NCBI GenBank assembly: GCA_022577435.1 | Contig: JAKOON010000004.1 | Coordinates: 6,250,501-6,314,500 of the forward strand | Source: Embiotoca jacksoni | Taxonomy: Eukaryota; Chordata; Actinopteri; Embiotocidae | Reading direction: 5' to 3' | DNA length: 64,000 nucleotides | Shown: positions 26,152 to 33,362 of the stretch, piece by piece | Position numbering within the stretch: position 1 is the first letter of the stretch | Layout of the letters: each line of letters begins with the position of its first letter | Program-made: the position numbers and the translations under genes | The notes under the pieces: generated by a model | What the model was told of the DNA's origin: nothing | The model's database searches: none | The model's input: the letters and a program-made list of their open reading frames with translations, nothing else

Positions 26152-28273
26152 GACTCAACAAATTTTGGACAATGTCATCAAAACTTAAAACATGATCAAC
26201 TTTGCAAATGTGGAATTCATTGTCTTGAATTAAAACAGACAGTCCAGGAGTACATGATAAAATAGCCATTTTTTTGTTGTTGTTGTCATTTTAACATCTC
26301 AGTCCTATATGATGTGAGTGTAGAAAAAAGACTCACCAAATTCCAGGTGATTCTGGTTGTTTGCGACTGCATGAATTAATCCTATTGTTCCACAAGCGTT
26401 TCCAATGGTTTGCTTGACGAAGTAGACGTCAGGAGAGACCTCCTGTCGCTGGTCTTTGAGTTTCTCCTCCTCTTCTTGCTTGAATGCCTCATACTGGATA
26501 GAAGTAGCAGAGAAAATAAATATTTGTTATGGCATTCCCATGAGTTTGGGTAACAACATCTATACAAATCTGAAGTTGAATAATGTGAATGCGTCCGTTA
26601 TGGTTAATAAATTGTAGAATAAAGTTGTTACAAGAACAACAAGTACCTTCTCTGTCACTGGAAAGAGGAGCAGCACTGCACACACCGGTCTTGGCACCAT
26701 GCTGAGCAGCTCTGGATCCAACCCATACACATCTCCGAATTGCCAGGTCGACCTCATACCCAAACAACTGACAAACTACACGCAAGCTGAGAGTAAAAAG
26801 GTTTGCACACCAAGATAACCTGACAATATCTAAATTAGTTGTGTCTAATAGCTGACTCCTAAATACTTTCAGTAACAACCGAAGGCTTAAAGACGTGTCA
26901 GTAACATTTAAAAAATATCACGACTGAACCATAACGGCAATATCATTGTTCTCCAATTAAATATTCTGCAACTGCATGTCAGCAATCTAAACTTATGAGA
27001 CAATCTTGGAAGAAAACAACTGTATAAAACACTTTTTATTCATAAAACCCAACCTTACAGGTCAAAATAAATGGGAGATTTCCGATTCATTTTCAAGAAG
27101 TTTATTTTTTTTTTTCAAACTATGTATTTAGTTTCTTTAAGAGAAAAACATGACGTTTTGTAGATAGACAAGCTCCATATGAACCCAAACAAATATCATT
27201 TCTGTATTGGAGTATTTATCTATTCTAGTGTATACATTTAGTTGTCAGTTCATTACGTACTCCTTCTGCAGTCAAATACATCAGTCTTTCCCATATTGAT
27301 CTGAATGAAGTGGATAAATGATGGAAACACCTGTCAGTGTTACACAACAATATCTGAAACAACATCCTACAAAATGATCAGTTAAATTCACAGCTCTCTG
27401 CAATAAACTGGAAACTGAGTGTATCTTGAATTGTACGCTTTTTTTTTTTTTTTTTTTTTGGTGACTACTTTCATTTGTTTTCCATGTTCATCACACCTGC
27501 TATGAACTATACTCATTCAAATTAATAAATAAGTACCAAGTAAACACTGTTTAAATGAGTTCTCAGCTATATTCATAATTGTCTGAACCTGTACGGTAAA
27601 GCATTATGTAATAGTCTTCTGCTGATTACCAAGCTTGACTAGTTATTGCTGATCAGACATTACATTGTCAGGCTGAAGAAAATCTGCATTTCACTTTTAA
27701 TGTTTAAAACTTGAGGAATAAGGAAAGACAACTTTATATATATATATATAAAAAAAACCTCTTATGACACAACATCTAAATAGCAAAACATGATCTGTTT
27801 GTTGATGACTGGTTTATTTTTTTTCCCTCGCAGTCCGTTTGTCAGGAAGTACTATTATTACATTATTATTACAACTTTTATTCTTTAATAATTTCGTCAT
27901 GTTGGGTGTAGCATCGCTACTGGTAGGCCCTGCGCCTCTCTGCACATCGCCAATTATTCTCTCTCTATCCGATATTAAATCAAATCGAAAGGAAGTACTC
28001 ACCTTCGTCATGACCTGAAACGAAAAGACACAAGTTATTAAAGATGTTATTAAATTTGGAGTTGACTTTGGGGCAAATCAGGCCATTTCGGCTGAAGCTT
28101 TTGTTCTCCCCCCCCCCCCTCCTTTGCGAGCTAGAAGCTAGCTCGCCCTCACATGCCTGCGAATGAAAAGCTTCCATAAAAAAAACAACAACAACAACAA
28201 TACGGGCTTGAAGAAAACCAACAATACATACTTCTGGGTTCGATTCCAGCGGCAGCCAGCGGGGACAGTCCAT
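24680..28273 (-). CDS. uchl3: uchl3, ubiquitin carboxyl-terminal hydrolase L3
   Basis: Nine coding exons on the minus strand (28273-28232, 28014-28003, 26775-26647, 26493-26337, 25709-25624, 25313-25266, 25141-25066, 24911-24853, 24769-24680) total 699 nt, or 232 residues; human UCHL3 has 230. All junctions are GT..AG and all phases agree. This cytosolic thiol protease of peptidase family C12 cleaves small adducts from the C-terminus of ubiquitin and NEDD8. The catalytic set falls at human numbering: Q89, C95 (in GNACGTIGLIHAV), H169 (in LHFIAF) and D184 (in YELDGRKPFP). The active-site crossover loop region is exon 5 (EADSPLKKFLEQ, MSPEERATFLE). C95 plus the 232-residue length and neighbours identify L3 rather than UCHL1, UCHL5 or BAP1. 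It lies head-to-head with commd6 and upstream of lmo7 on the same strand. Confidence 0.97.
24853..24911 (-). CDS. uchl3: uchl3 coding exon 8 (catalytic Asp)
   Basis: 59 nt, acceptor cccag|ATGGCC and donor GAG|gtaaga. Its first codon completes D184, followed by GRKPFPIVHGKTSEDTFLE. Ends in phase 0. Confidence 0.96.
25066..25141 (-). CDS. uchl3: uchl3 coding exon 7 (catalytic His)
   Basis: 76 nt, acceptor tttag|GCTCCA and donor CTGG|gtgagt. Encodes APSLDEKVNLHFIAFVNVGG and HLYEL. H169 is the catalytic histidine. Leaves in phase 1. Confidence 0.96.
25266..25313 (-). CDS. uchl3: uchl3 coding exon 6
   Basis: 48 nt, acceptor ttcag|AGTATA and donor GAG|gtttgt. Encodes SIRVTHESSAQEGQTE, part of the crossover loop. 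In-frame at both ends. Confidence 0.94.
25624..25709 (-). CDS. uchl3: uchl3 coding exon 5 (crossover-loop region)
   Basis: 86 nt, acceptor tccag|AGGCTG and donor GAG|gtagga. Encodes EADSPLKKFLEQTSKMSPEE and RATFLEKDE, leading into the loop that crosses the active site. Phase 1 to phase 0. Confidence 0.95.
25772..26105. mobile_element. MITE-like sequence in uchl3 intron 4
   Basis: Begins CAGTGTTCACTTTATTAGGT then ACACCTGTACAG, a start I recall from widespread fish MITEs, and later GAGGTGTTTGTAATATTCTG. The right boundary is uncertain. Confidence 0.4.
26112..26149. repeat. (AT)19 in uchl3 intron 4
   Basis: Pure AT dinucleotide tract. Confidence 0.95.
26337..26493 (-). CDS. uchl3: uchl3 coding exon 4 (catalytic Cys)
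   Basis: 157 nt, acceptor tccag|TATGAG and donor TTTG|gtgagt. Encodes residues 62-114, with oxyanion Q89 and nucleophile C95 in VKQTIGNACGTIGLIHAV. Leaves in phase 1. Confidence 0.97.
26647..26775 (-). CDS. uchl3: uchl3 coding exon 3
   Basis: 129 nt, acceptor gtgtag|TTTGTC and donor AAG|gtactt, phase 0 at both ends. Encodes residues 19-61, including WQFGDVYGLDPELLSMVPRP and AVLLLFPVTEK. The segment FVSCLGMRST replaces human FLKQLGLHPN, a divergent stretch. Confidence 0.95.
27439..27459. repeat. T homopolymer, uchl3 intron 2
   Basis: About 21 T. Confidence 0.9.
28003..28014 (-). CDS. uchl3: uchl3 coding exon 2 (12-nt microexon)
   Basis: Twelve bases encoding VMTK between acceptor tttcag and donor gtgagt. 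It corresponds to VTNQ in the human protein. Skipping it would keep the frame but remove four residues of the N-terminal segment. Confidence 0.88.
28232..28273 (-). CDS. uchl3: uchl3 coding exon 1
   Basis: 42 nt, ATG at 28273-28271, encoding MDCPRWLPLESNPE; the human start is very similar. Donor GAA|gtatgt, phase 0. Confidence 0.95.
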
Positions 28274-28330
28274 TTTGAAGTAACGGTGAGGTGTTATGTT
28301 CCTTTCAAACGAGAGTTGAATCGGATTTAC

Positions 28331-28355
28331 AAAAAAAAAAAAAAAAAAAAAAAAA
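28331..28355. repeat. A25 homopolymer upstream of uchl3
   Basis: Twenty-five A on the plus strand, 58 bp from the uchl3 ATG. Confidence 0.9.
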
Positions 28356-28844
28356 GGCTGTTTGACAGCTGGAAAGCGCTTCCGCGTCGGAAACGTGTAT
28401 CTGGATCTGAAGGCCCGACGCAGGGGGGAGACGGGGGGGGATTACTTTTTAGATAAACAATATATCCACCATGCCCGGACCTTTACGTATTTAATGGACG
28501 CTTTGCATATATTTGGTTATACAAATTTCATAATTTTACTATAAATGGTTGTGTAATGTTTTTTTTTGGTCTTCAGAATAAAATATTTTTGAACGACCTT
28601 CACACTTCTTTAGGGTAACAGTGGTCTATTCCAACTTTATGGGCGTGGTTCAGATGATCCGCAGAGATCGTGCTTGCTCAGATGTATTGATCTGACTGAT
28701 GCAGCGCAGATTTAGTTTTGGTATGTCAGTTTGAAAATCAATATGCTACAGGAGAAAAGAACAAAAAAAAAAAATAAAATAAAATTTAAAAAAAAACCTC
28801 TCCACTCCTCAAATTACGGTTAGTGTGTAGCTCAAACACGTTCC

Positions 28845-28862
28845 CACCAGCTGGGGGCGCTG
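28845..28862 (+). promoter_or_regulatory. second CTCF-like motif
   Basis: CACCAGCTGGGGGCGCTG differs from the 29573 motif core at one base and has the same orientation. Similar sequences also occur inside fish repeats, so confidence is lower. Confidence 0.45.
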
Positions 28863-29542
28863 TTGTTCTTCATTTCACGGACTATACAGACAGCAATGAC
28901 ATGAAATAATAATAATTTAAAAAAAAAAAAGGCAGATTGAGTTTATTTATTTGAGCACAAAATTATTTCGCACAAGCCTACTGATTGATGGCTTTATTAT
29001 TATTTTTATTATTACATAATATCATTTATATATATCTATATAATTTCATTTATTTATTATTTTACTTTTAATTGCAATTTGCTTTGTTAATAGAATGTGA
29101 GAAAATAGTCATCACATTCAAGTCCTGTTATGTCCAAAGACCCCACAGATATGCAGTTTACCTTCATTTATTAAAAGGATAAAAACTCAAAGCACTAGTT
29201 TGAGAAGTTGAAACTTTGGTATGTTTCTTAAAAAAAGAAAAGAAAAAAATATTTAATTGCTTAAATAGCTTATTTGAAGATTTTTTTTTTTTTTTTAAGT
29301 AACGCCAACATTTGTTTTTAATTTTTCTCCCATTTTTTTGTTCACTGATGCAATATTGTTTGGAATAAAATATAAAAAAAAAAAACATATGAACTGGAGA
29401 TTTTTTTTATATTTTACAGGAAGACAAAAAGGAAATAAGTAATTTTGATAAAACAATTTTAGACAAAGGCTATTCACCCTATAAACCCTGTTTATTTATA
29501 GCCCCGCCTCCCGTCCACCAGCTCCTCCCAAAAGGGAAAAGG

Positions 29543-29554
29543 TTTGGCGCCAAA
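29543..29554. promoter_or_regulatory. E2F-type palindrome TTTGGCGCCAAA
   Basis: A perfect 12-bp palindrome matching the classic E2F/DP site, about 80 bp before a probable commd6 5' UTR. Binding is inferred from the motif only. Confidence 0.55.
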
Positions 29555-29572
29555 AATCGCAGATACTCCGGT

Positions 29573-29586
29573 CCAGCAGGGGGCGC
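29573..29586 (+). promoter_or_regulatory. CTCF-like core motif
   Basis: CCAGCAGGGGGCGC is a very close match to the vertebrate CTCF core. It lies 19 bp right of the E2F-type palindrome and just upstream of the commd6 5' UTR. Occupancy is not known. Confidence 0.6.
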
Positions 29587-29636
29587 ACTACACTTTCTGC
29601 GATAGTTTGCGGTACGCCGTTAAACAGAAGAAGAAG

Positions 29637-29654
29637 ATGGCCGAGTCGTTTTAA
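29637..29654 (+). other. upstream ORF in probable commd6 5' UTR
   Basis: ATG GCC GAG TCG TTT TAA, five codons, with purine at -3 and G at +4. AAGATGGC also matches the YY1 core. It lies 211 bp before the commd6 ATG and is a uORF only if transcription starts upstream of it. Confidence 0.4.
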
Positions 29655-29864
29655 AAGTGGACCGCTGATCGCAGTTTGTTACGAATCGATCGCTAATGTC
29701 AGATCGATTATTATTGTCGATCTACATTGTTTTTTTTTGGTTGTTGTTTTTTTTATTGATTTAAATAACGTCGCTGTAAAAGTCCTTTTTAAAAATCACT
29801 AAATCCAGCGAGAAAGTCGCCAAGTGGTCAACGCTGCCTCGGCAGGAGAAAGCTGAGAGAGAAG

Positions 29865-29889
29865 ATGCCAGCAGCAGAGGAGTCATATG
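29865..29889 (+). CDS. commd6: commd6 coding exon 1
   Basis: 25 nt, MPAAEESY plus one base; donor TATG|gtgagt. The context GAAGATGC is acceptable for initiation. Confidence 0.88.
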
Positions 29890-32172
29890 GTGAGTTATAA
29901 TTTGCAAACACTTAGCCTCACTTGTTTTTTAAAAAAAGAAAAGAAAAAAGAAAACAAAAGAATAGAGTTGTAATTTCTCAGGATCCTGACAAGATATGGT
30001 GATTTAGCTACTCGTTAGCTCAACACACCGCTTCCCTGTTGGTGATGTGAAGCTTCACAAACATTTGAAATCAAAACCAACCTCGAAGCAGTCGGTTTGA
30101 GATTCAGATTCAAGGTTATCTTATGTGGGAATTGTTGGGTTTCTCTGTATAATATCTTAACGTCTTGCTGTAAGGACGTTAACGTGTGAAGTGCCATGAA
30201 ATAACCTATGTTGTGATTTGGCGCTTTATAAATAAAGTTGAATTGAATTGAATAGCCTCATTTTGAGCTTCTCCTGTTTGATCATCAGCATACAGATGTG
30301 GCGTTTTCATCTGCATCTCTCGAACCAAACTGATGTTTTGATACCTAGAAAAACGTTTAAAATGTATTTTCAGAATCGTCTTTTTTTTGGCCCTGCTTTT
30401 TAATCCACTGGTGTCTTCCTTTTAGACATTTCTACTGACATTTCTGAAGGTGTAAGGGGCTTTAATGTATTTGCTATTATGTTAGTAAGTAAATAATATA
30501 TATATATATGTCCCAAAATATGTGCTTTTGCAGTTGTGGTTGCCCTGCTCTTGATGGTGAAAACGTGAAAGGATGTGCAATAATTAGACTAATCAGACTT
30601 GCATGACACTGTGTACGTTGAGCATTTTGACGCCAGTGGTTGAGTCCAGACATGTCTGAGAAACGTTACGATGAATACATTTTGTTTTTCAGGCGTCAGC
30701 AACGTTGTGGACAACATCTGTAGACTTCCTCCAGATCCCTTAGCTGAAGCGGTGAGTATCGTCTGGCTTTAGTTTGCATGCAGACCAAAATCAAGTTCCA
30801 AAATGACAGCGAATGTACAGCATAGACCATGATCATTTCTCATGTGAGTGATATACATGTGGAAGAACTTTTAGAGAAGCCGCACACAGGTCATATGTTG
30901 TTTTGTTATTGGCCTTTATCATTTGTTTGATCAGCACAGACCCAGACTGAATTTCTGGAGTGGCAATAATTTAAACAAACATGCTCTCTTCTTATTTGTT
31001 AAATGATTTGCTACATGATTAAATTGTTTGTGCGCAAAACTCTCAGTGGGATTACCAGTTGAATGAGAAATGTAACATGCTCATGCTGATTTTAGAGATA
31101 TCGGCAGACACACTCTGAGCAGGCACGACAGGTTGTGGTGTTGGCATCATGGAGGTTATGTGTAGCTCTAATAATCTTATAATCTCCACAGTGTCAGCAC
31201 ATTCTGATTTATCTTCAAGGGCAGACCAGAGGAGTAGAGTCAGCTGAAATTTCTGATGTGAGTCAATATTTCCTGAGAATTCTGTTTTCTACCAATCGTA
31301 ACCAATCGTTCGAAGTTCCTCTTTCATGTTTCATTTGCTCTTCTTGGCAGGGATTTCAGAGAGCTGGAGTGGTAGTTAATCATGAAACTCTACAGGACAT
31401 AATCAGATTCCTCTTGTTAACCTTCAGGTATCTTTTTTTTTTTTTTTTTTTTACTATTTTCCATTTGACTGCAGTGTGTGTTAATTTGACACATGCATTT
31501 CTTATTTAGCCTGTCGAAAGGCCAAATCAAACACGAAGAAGCTCACTGTTCATGAGTGACATTAATGGTTTATATCGCCAGGTCAGGTGGGAGGAGCAAC
31601 GTCTCTGCGGATGAACTTGTGTCAAAGCTGGAAGGAGACAGTAACAAGTGGTCCAAAGCTTCTCTACAGGTGCTGCACAGCTCATGGAGTGAACATGGTG
31701 CATTAGTTCACGCTCAGCAGGAGGTCCAGGCCATGCTGAGCATCGGCCAGGTATGTCCAAGTTTAACGCAATAAAGCAGTCCTACATAACTTTAAAATAT
31801 TTTCCGATGACCTGAGCACATACTTTTGTCTTCCCCTTCTTTGTACAAGCTCATGAGACATTTCTTGTTTTGCTCCAGTTGGTGGACATGCAGTGGAAGC
31901 TGGGCATGGCAGTGAGCTCAGACACCTGTCGATCTCTCAACTCTCCGTACGTAACTCTCCTGCTAAAGATTGTCGAGCCCTCGGGGCAGATTTGTCAGAG
32001 GTCTTTTGAGATGACCATTCCACAGTTCCAGGTTTGTACTTGTTGATGTGAAAGCAGTCTCGCTGGTGTGTTTTATTTCTGGTTCCACTTTTGAGATTAT
32101 TTATTCGTTTCTCCTCTGCAGAACTTCCACAAGCAGTTCAAGGAGATGGCGGCTGTTATGGAGACTGTATGA
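29865..32172 (+). CDS. commd6: commd6, COMM domain-containing protein 6
   Basis: Seven coding exons (29865-29889, 30693-30751, 31192-31257, 31351-31427, 31582-31750, 31879-32031, 32122-32172) total 600 nt, or 199 residues, all GT..AG and in phase. Residues 133-199 are a complete COMM domain: LVDMQWKLGMAVSSDTCRSL, YVTLLLKI and EMTIPQFQNFHKQFKEMAAV are nearly identical to human COMMD6. Residues 1-132 form the N-terminal helical (HN) region found in other COMMD proteins but missing from the 85-residue human COMMD6. COMMD proteins form the hetero-decameric ring of the CCC complex, which works with Retriever in endosomal recycling, and they also modulate NF-kB and cullin ligases. The ATG is the first in-frame one in the exon and gives MPAAEESYG. 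It lies divergently from uchl3 and upstream of tbc1d4 on the same strand. Confidence 0.96.
30104..30253 (+). mobile_element. LINE-like 3' tail with ATTGA repeat, copy 1
   Basis: Contains GAATTGTTGGGTTTCTCTGT, GTGATTTGGCGCTTTATAAA and a terminal TTGAATTGAATTGAA repeat, the form of a non-LTR retrotransposon tail common in percomorphs. Exact clade not assigned. Confidence 0.5.
30693..30751 (+). CDS. commd6: commd6 coding exon 2
   Basis: 59 nt, acceptor ttcag|GCGTCA and donor GCG|gtgagt. Encodes GVSNVVDNICRLPPDPLAEA, phase 1 to phase 0. Confidence 0.93.
31192..31257 (+). CDS. commd6: commd6 coding exon 3
   Basis: 66 nt, acceptor cacag|TGTCAG and donor GAT|gtgagt. Encodes CQHILIYLQGQTRGVESAEI and SD in the N-terminal helical region. 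Confidence 0.93.
31351..31427 (+). CDS. commd6: commd6 coding exon 4
   Basis: 77 nt, acceptor ggcag|GGATTT and donor TTCAG|gtatct. Encodes GFQRAGVVVNHETLQDIIRF and LLLTF. Leaves in phase 2. The next intron begins with a long T run. Confidence 0.93.
31582..31750 (+). CDS. commd6: commd6 coding exon 5
   Basis: 169 nt, acceptor gccag|GTCAGG and donor CAG|gtatgt. Encodes residues 76-132, a helical linker to the COMM domain that includes VLHSSWSEHGALVHAQQEVQ. Confidence 0.94.
31879..32031 (+). CDS. commd6: commd6 coding exon 6 (COMM domain)
   Basis: 153 nt, acceptor tccag|TTGGTG and donor CAG|gtttgt. Encodes the COMM-domain beta sheet, with W137 and SLNSPYVTLLLKI. Confidence 0.97.
32122..32172 (+). 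CDS. commd6: commd6 coding exon 7 and stop
   Basis: Acceptor tgcag|AACTTC. Encodes NFHKQFKEMAAVMETV, the C-terminal COMM helix, then TGA at 32170-32172. Confidence 0.97.
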   Translation, partial: NFHKQFKEMAAVMETV

Positions 32173-32812
32173 TGGTTAGCACACCCGGGTTTATATGATA
32201 GCAGCTGAGGAACTGAAGTGTTTGTCTGCTGGCTGTGTCAAAGTGTGGATGTCAATTACTGCAATGTCAACTCTCAGCTTTGTGCTTGCACTTTTCCACA
32301 GATTACATAAACTCCTAGATGATTTACTTTTTGGACGTCGCTCTATCAAAAAGTTTTGTGGGTTTTTTTTCTACATTTGAATGCCAAGATGGAAGTGTAC
32401 TTACTCCTCTTAACTTTTACAGGTATCAAGGATTTAATTTTAGGGTTATGTAGTCTATACTTACTCTGCTAATACTGCAAAACCCTGACTAATACTCCTA
32501 AATGTGCCAACTTTGTTATAAAATAATATTGTTATAGTTTAGATTAATCACAGTTTGCACTAACTTGTTTACCTATGTGTTTCTACTTTACAGAACTGTA
32601 AAGAATGAAAATGTATTCCCACAGGGAACACATTTGTCGCGGTTTTTGTATGTAGGCCATGAGACTGTGATTAGCTCAGCATACAGCATCCTCTGTATGG
32701 TTTCAGATCATATTTGACATTTCGTATCTGCTTGGCGCAACAGTTTTTAGTTGGAAAAGCCTGTGAAGTAAAATCTAGTGGTAGAAAGTAGCTTCAGTAT
32801 AGTTATTCAAAT

Positions 32813-33228
32813 TTAAAGCTACAGTGCAGAACTTTTCACTCGCCCTTTTGCCAAAGTGAGTAATTATACAATCATTGAACATATATGCAATAACCTACTC
32901 CGTCGCTACCGTTCCAGCTGCAAAACGGAAAAGTGTCACAACCCCCATGAAATGACTCGTCTCGCTATCAGAACTTGATCCATACAGACATTTGGAATGT
33001 CTGGAAGAGCTGCACAATTGAATTAATTTATCCCCATTTTAGTTACCATAGAGCTGTGAGTTAACCGGCTGGCCCAGCAGAGAGCATGTTGCACCAGAGA
33101 TGCTGTGAAATACAAAGAGATTTATGTGGCTTTCGTAGGTTTAATCAGCATGGTGTAAACTCATTTGGAAACCGCTTGAATGTAAGAGACAGCCATTTAT
33201 ATGTAAAAGTCATACACTGCAGCTTTAA
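32813..33228. mobile_element. TTAA-flanked MITE (piggyBac-like), nested
   Basis: 416 bp. The left end reads TTAAAGCTACAGTGCAGAAC and the right end, on the opposite strand, TTAAAGCTGCAGTGTATGAC. These are terminal inverted repeats with TTAA at both edges, the target duplication of piggyBac-type elements. No coding capacity. It interrupts the outer repeat, whose sequence resumes at once after 33228. Confidence 0.65.
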
Positions 33229-33356
33229 GTACATTTTTATGCAAGTTTTTTATGTCTACAAAAAATTCAGAGGGAAATATTGTACTTTTTGTTCCACTGC
33301 TTTTATCTAACATCTAGAATGACTAGTACAGTTTACAATTATGATTTTACATTTGA

Positions 33357-33362
33357 AATAAA
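33357..33362 (+). promoter_or_regulatory. commd6: candidate commd6 poly(A) signal
   Basis: AATAAA about 1.19 kb after the stop, in sequence that belongs to the outer transposon remnant. Earlier non-canonical signals may be used instead. Confidence 0.35.

Larger units (their letters stand above)
24770..28231 (-). other. uchl3: uchl3 introns
   Basis: Eight introns. The two longest are intron 2 (26776-28002) and intron 4 (25710-26336). Intron 2 holds a T run (27439-27459), a short AT repeat near 27,735 and no exon. Intron 4 holds a MITE-like sequence (about 25772-26105) followed by an AT dinucleotide tract (26112-26149). Introns 5 (25314-25623), 1, 3, 6, 7 and 8 are short and look plain. Confidence 0.8.
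28274..29864. promoter_or_regulatory. divergent uchl3 / commd6 promoter interval
   Basis: The start codons of uchl3 (leftward) and commd6 (rightward) are 1.6 kb apart with no gene between, so the promoters are back-to-back. Directly visible: a 25-base A run 58 bp upstream of the uchl3 ATG (28331-28355), an inverted TTCCG/CGGAA pair (28380-28392), G runs near 28,421-28,440, two CTCF-like motifs (28845-28862, 29573-29586), a GC box (about 29,501) and a perfect E2F-type palindrome (29543-29554). The centre (about 28,860-29,480) is very AT-rich, so this is more likely two separate core promoters than one compact bidirectional one. Confidence 0.6.
29890..32121 (+). other. commd6: commd6 introns
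   Basis: Intron 1 (29890-30692) holds a fish LINE-like tail (about 30104-30253). Intron 2 (30752-31191) looks plain. Introns 3-6 are each under 160 bp; intron 4 contains a T run (about 31434-31452) near its donor. Confidence 0.8.
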
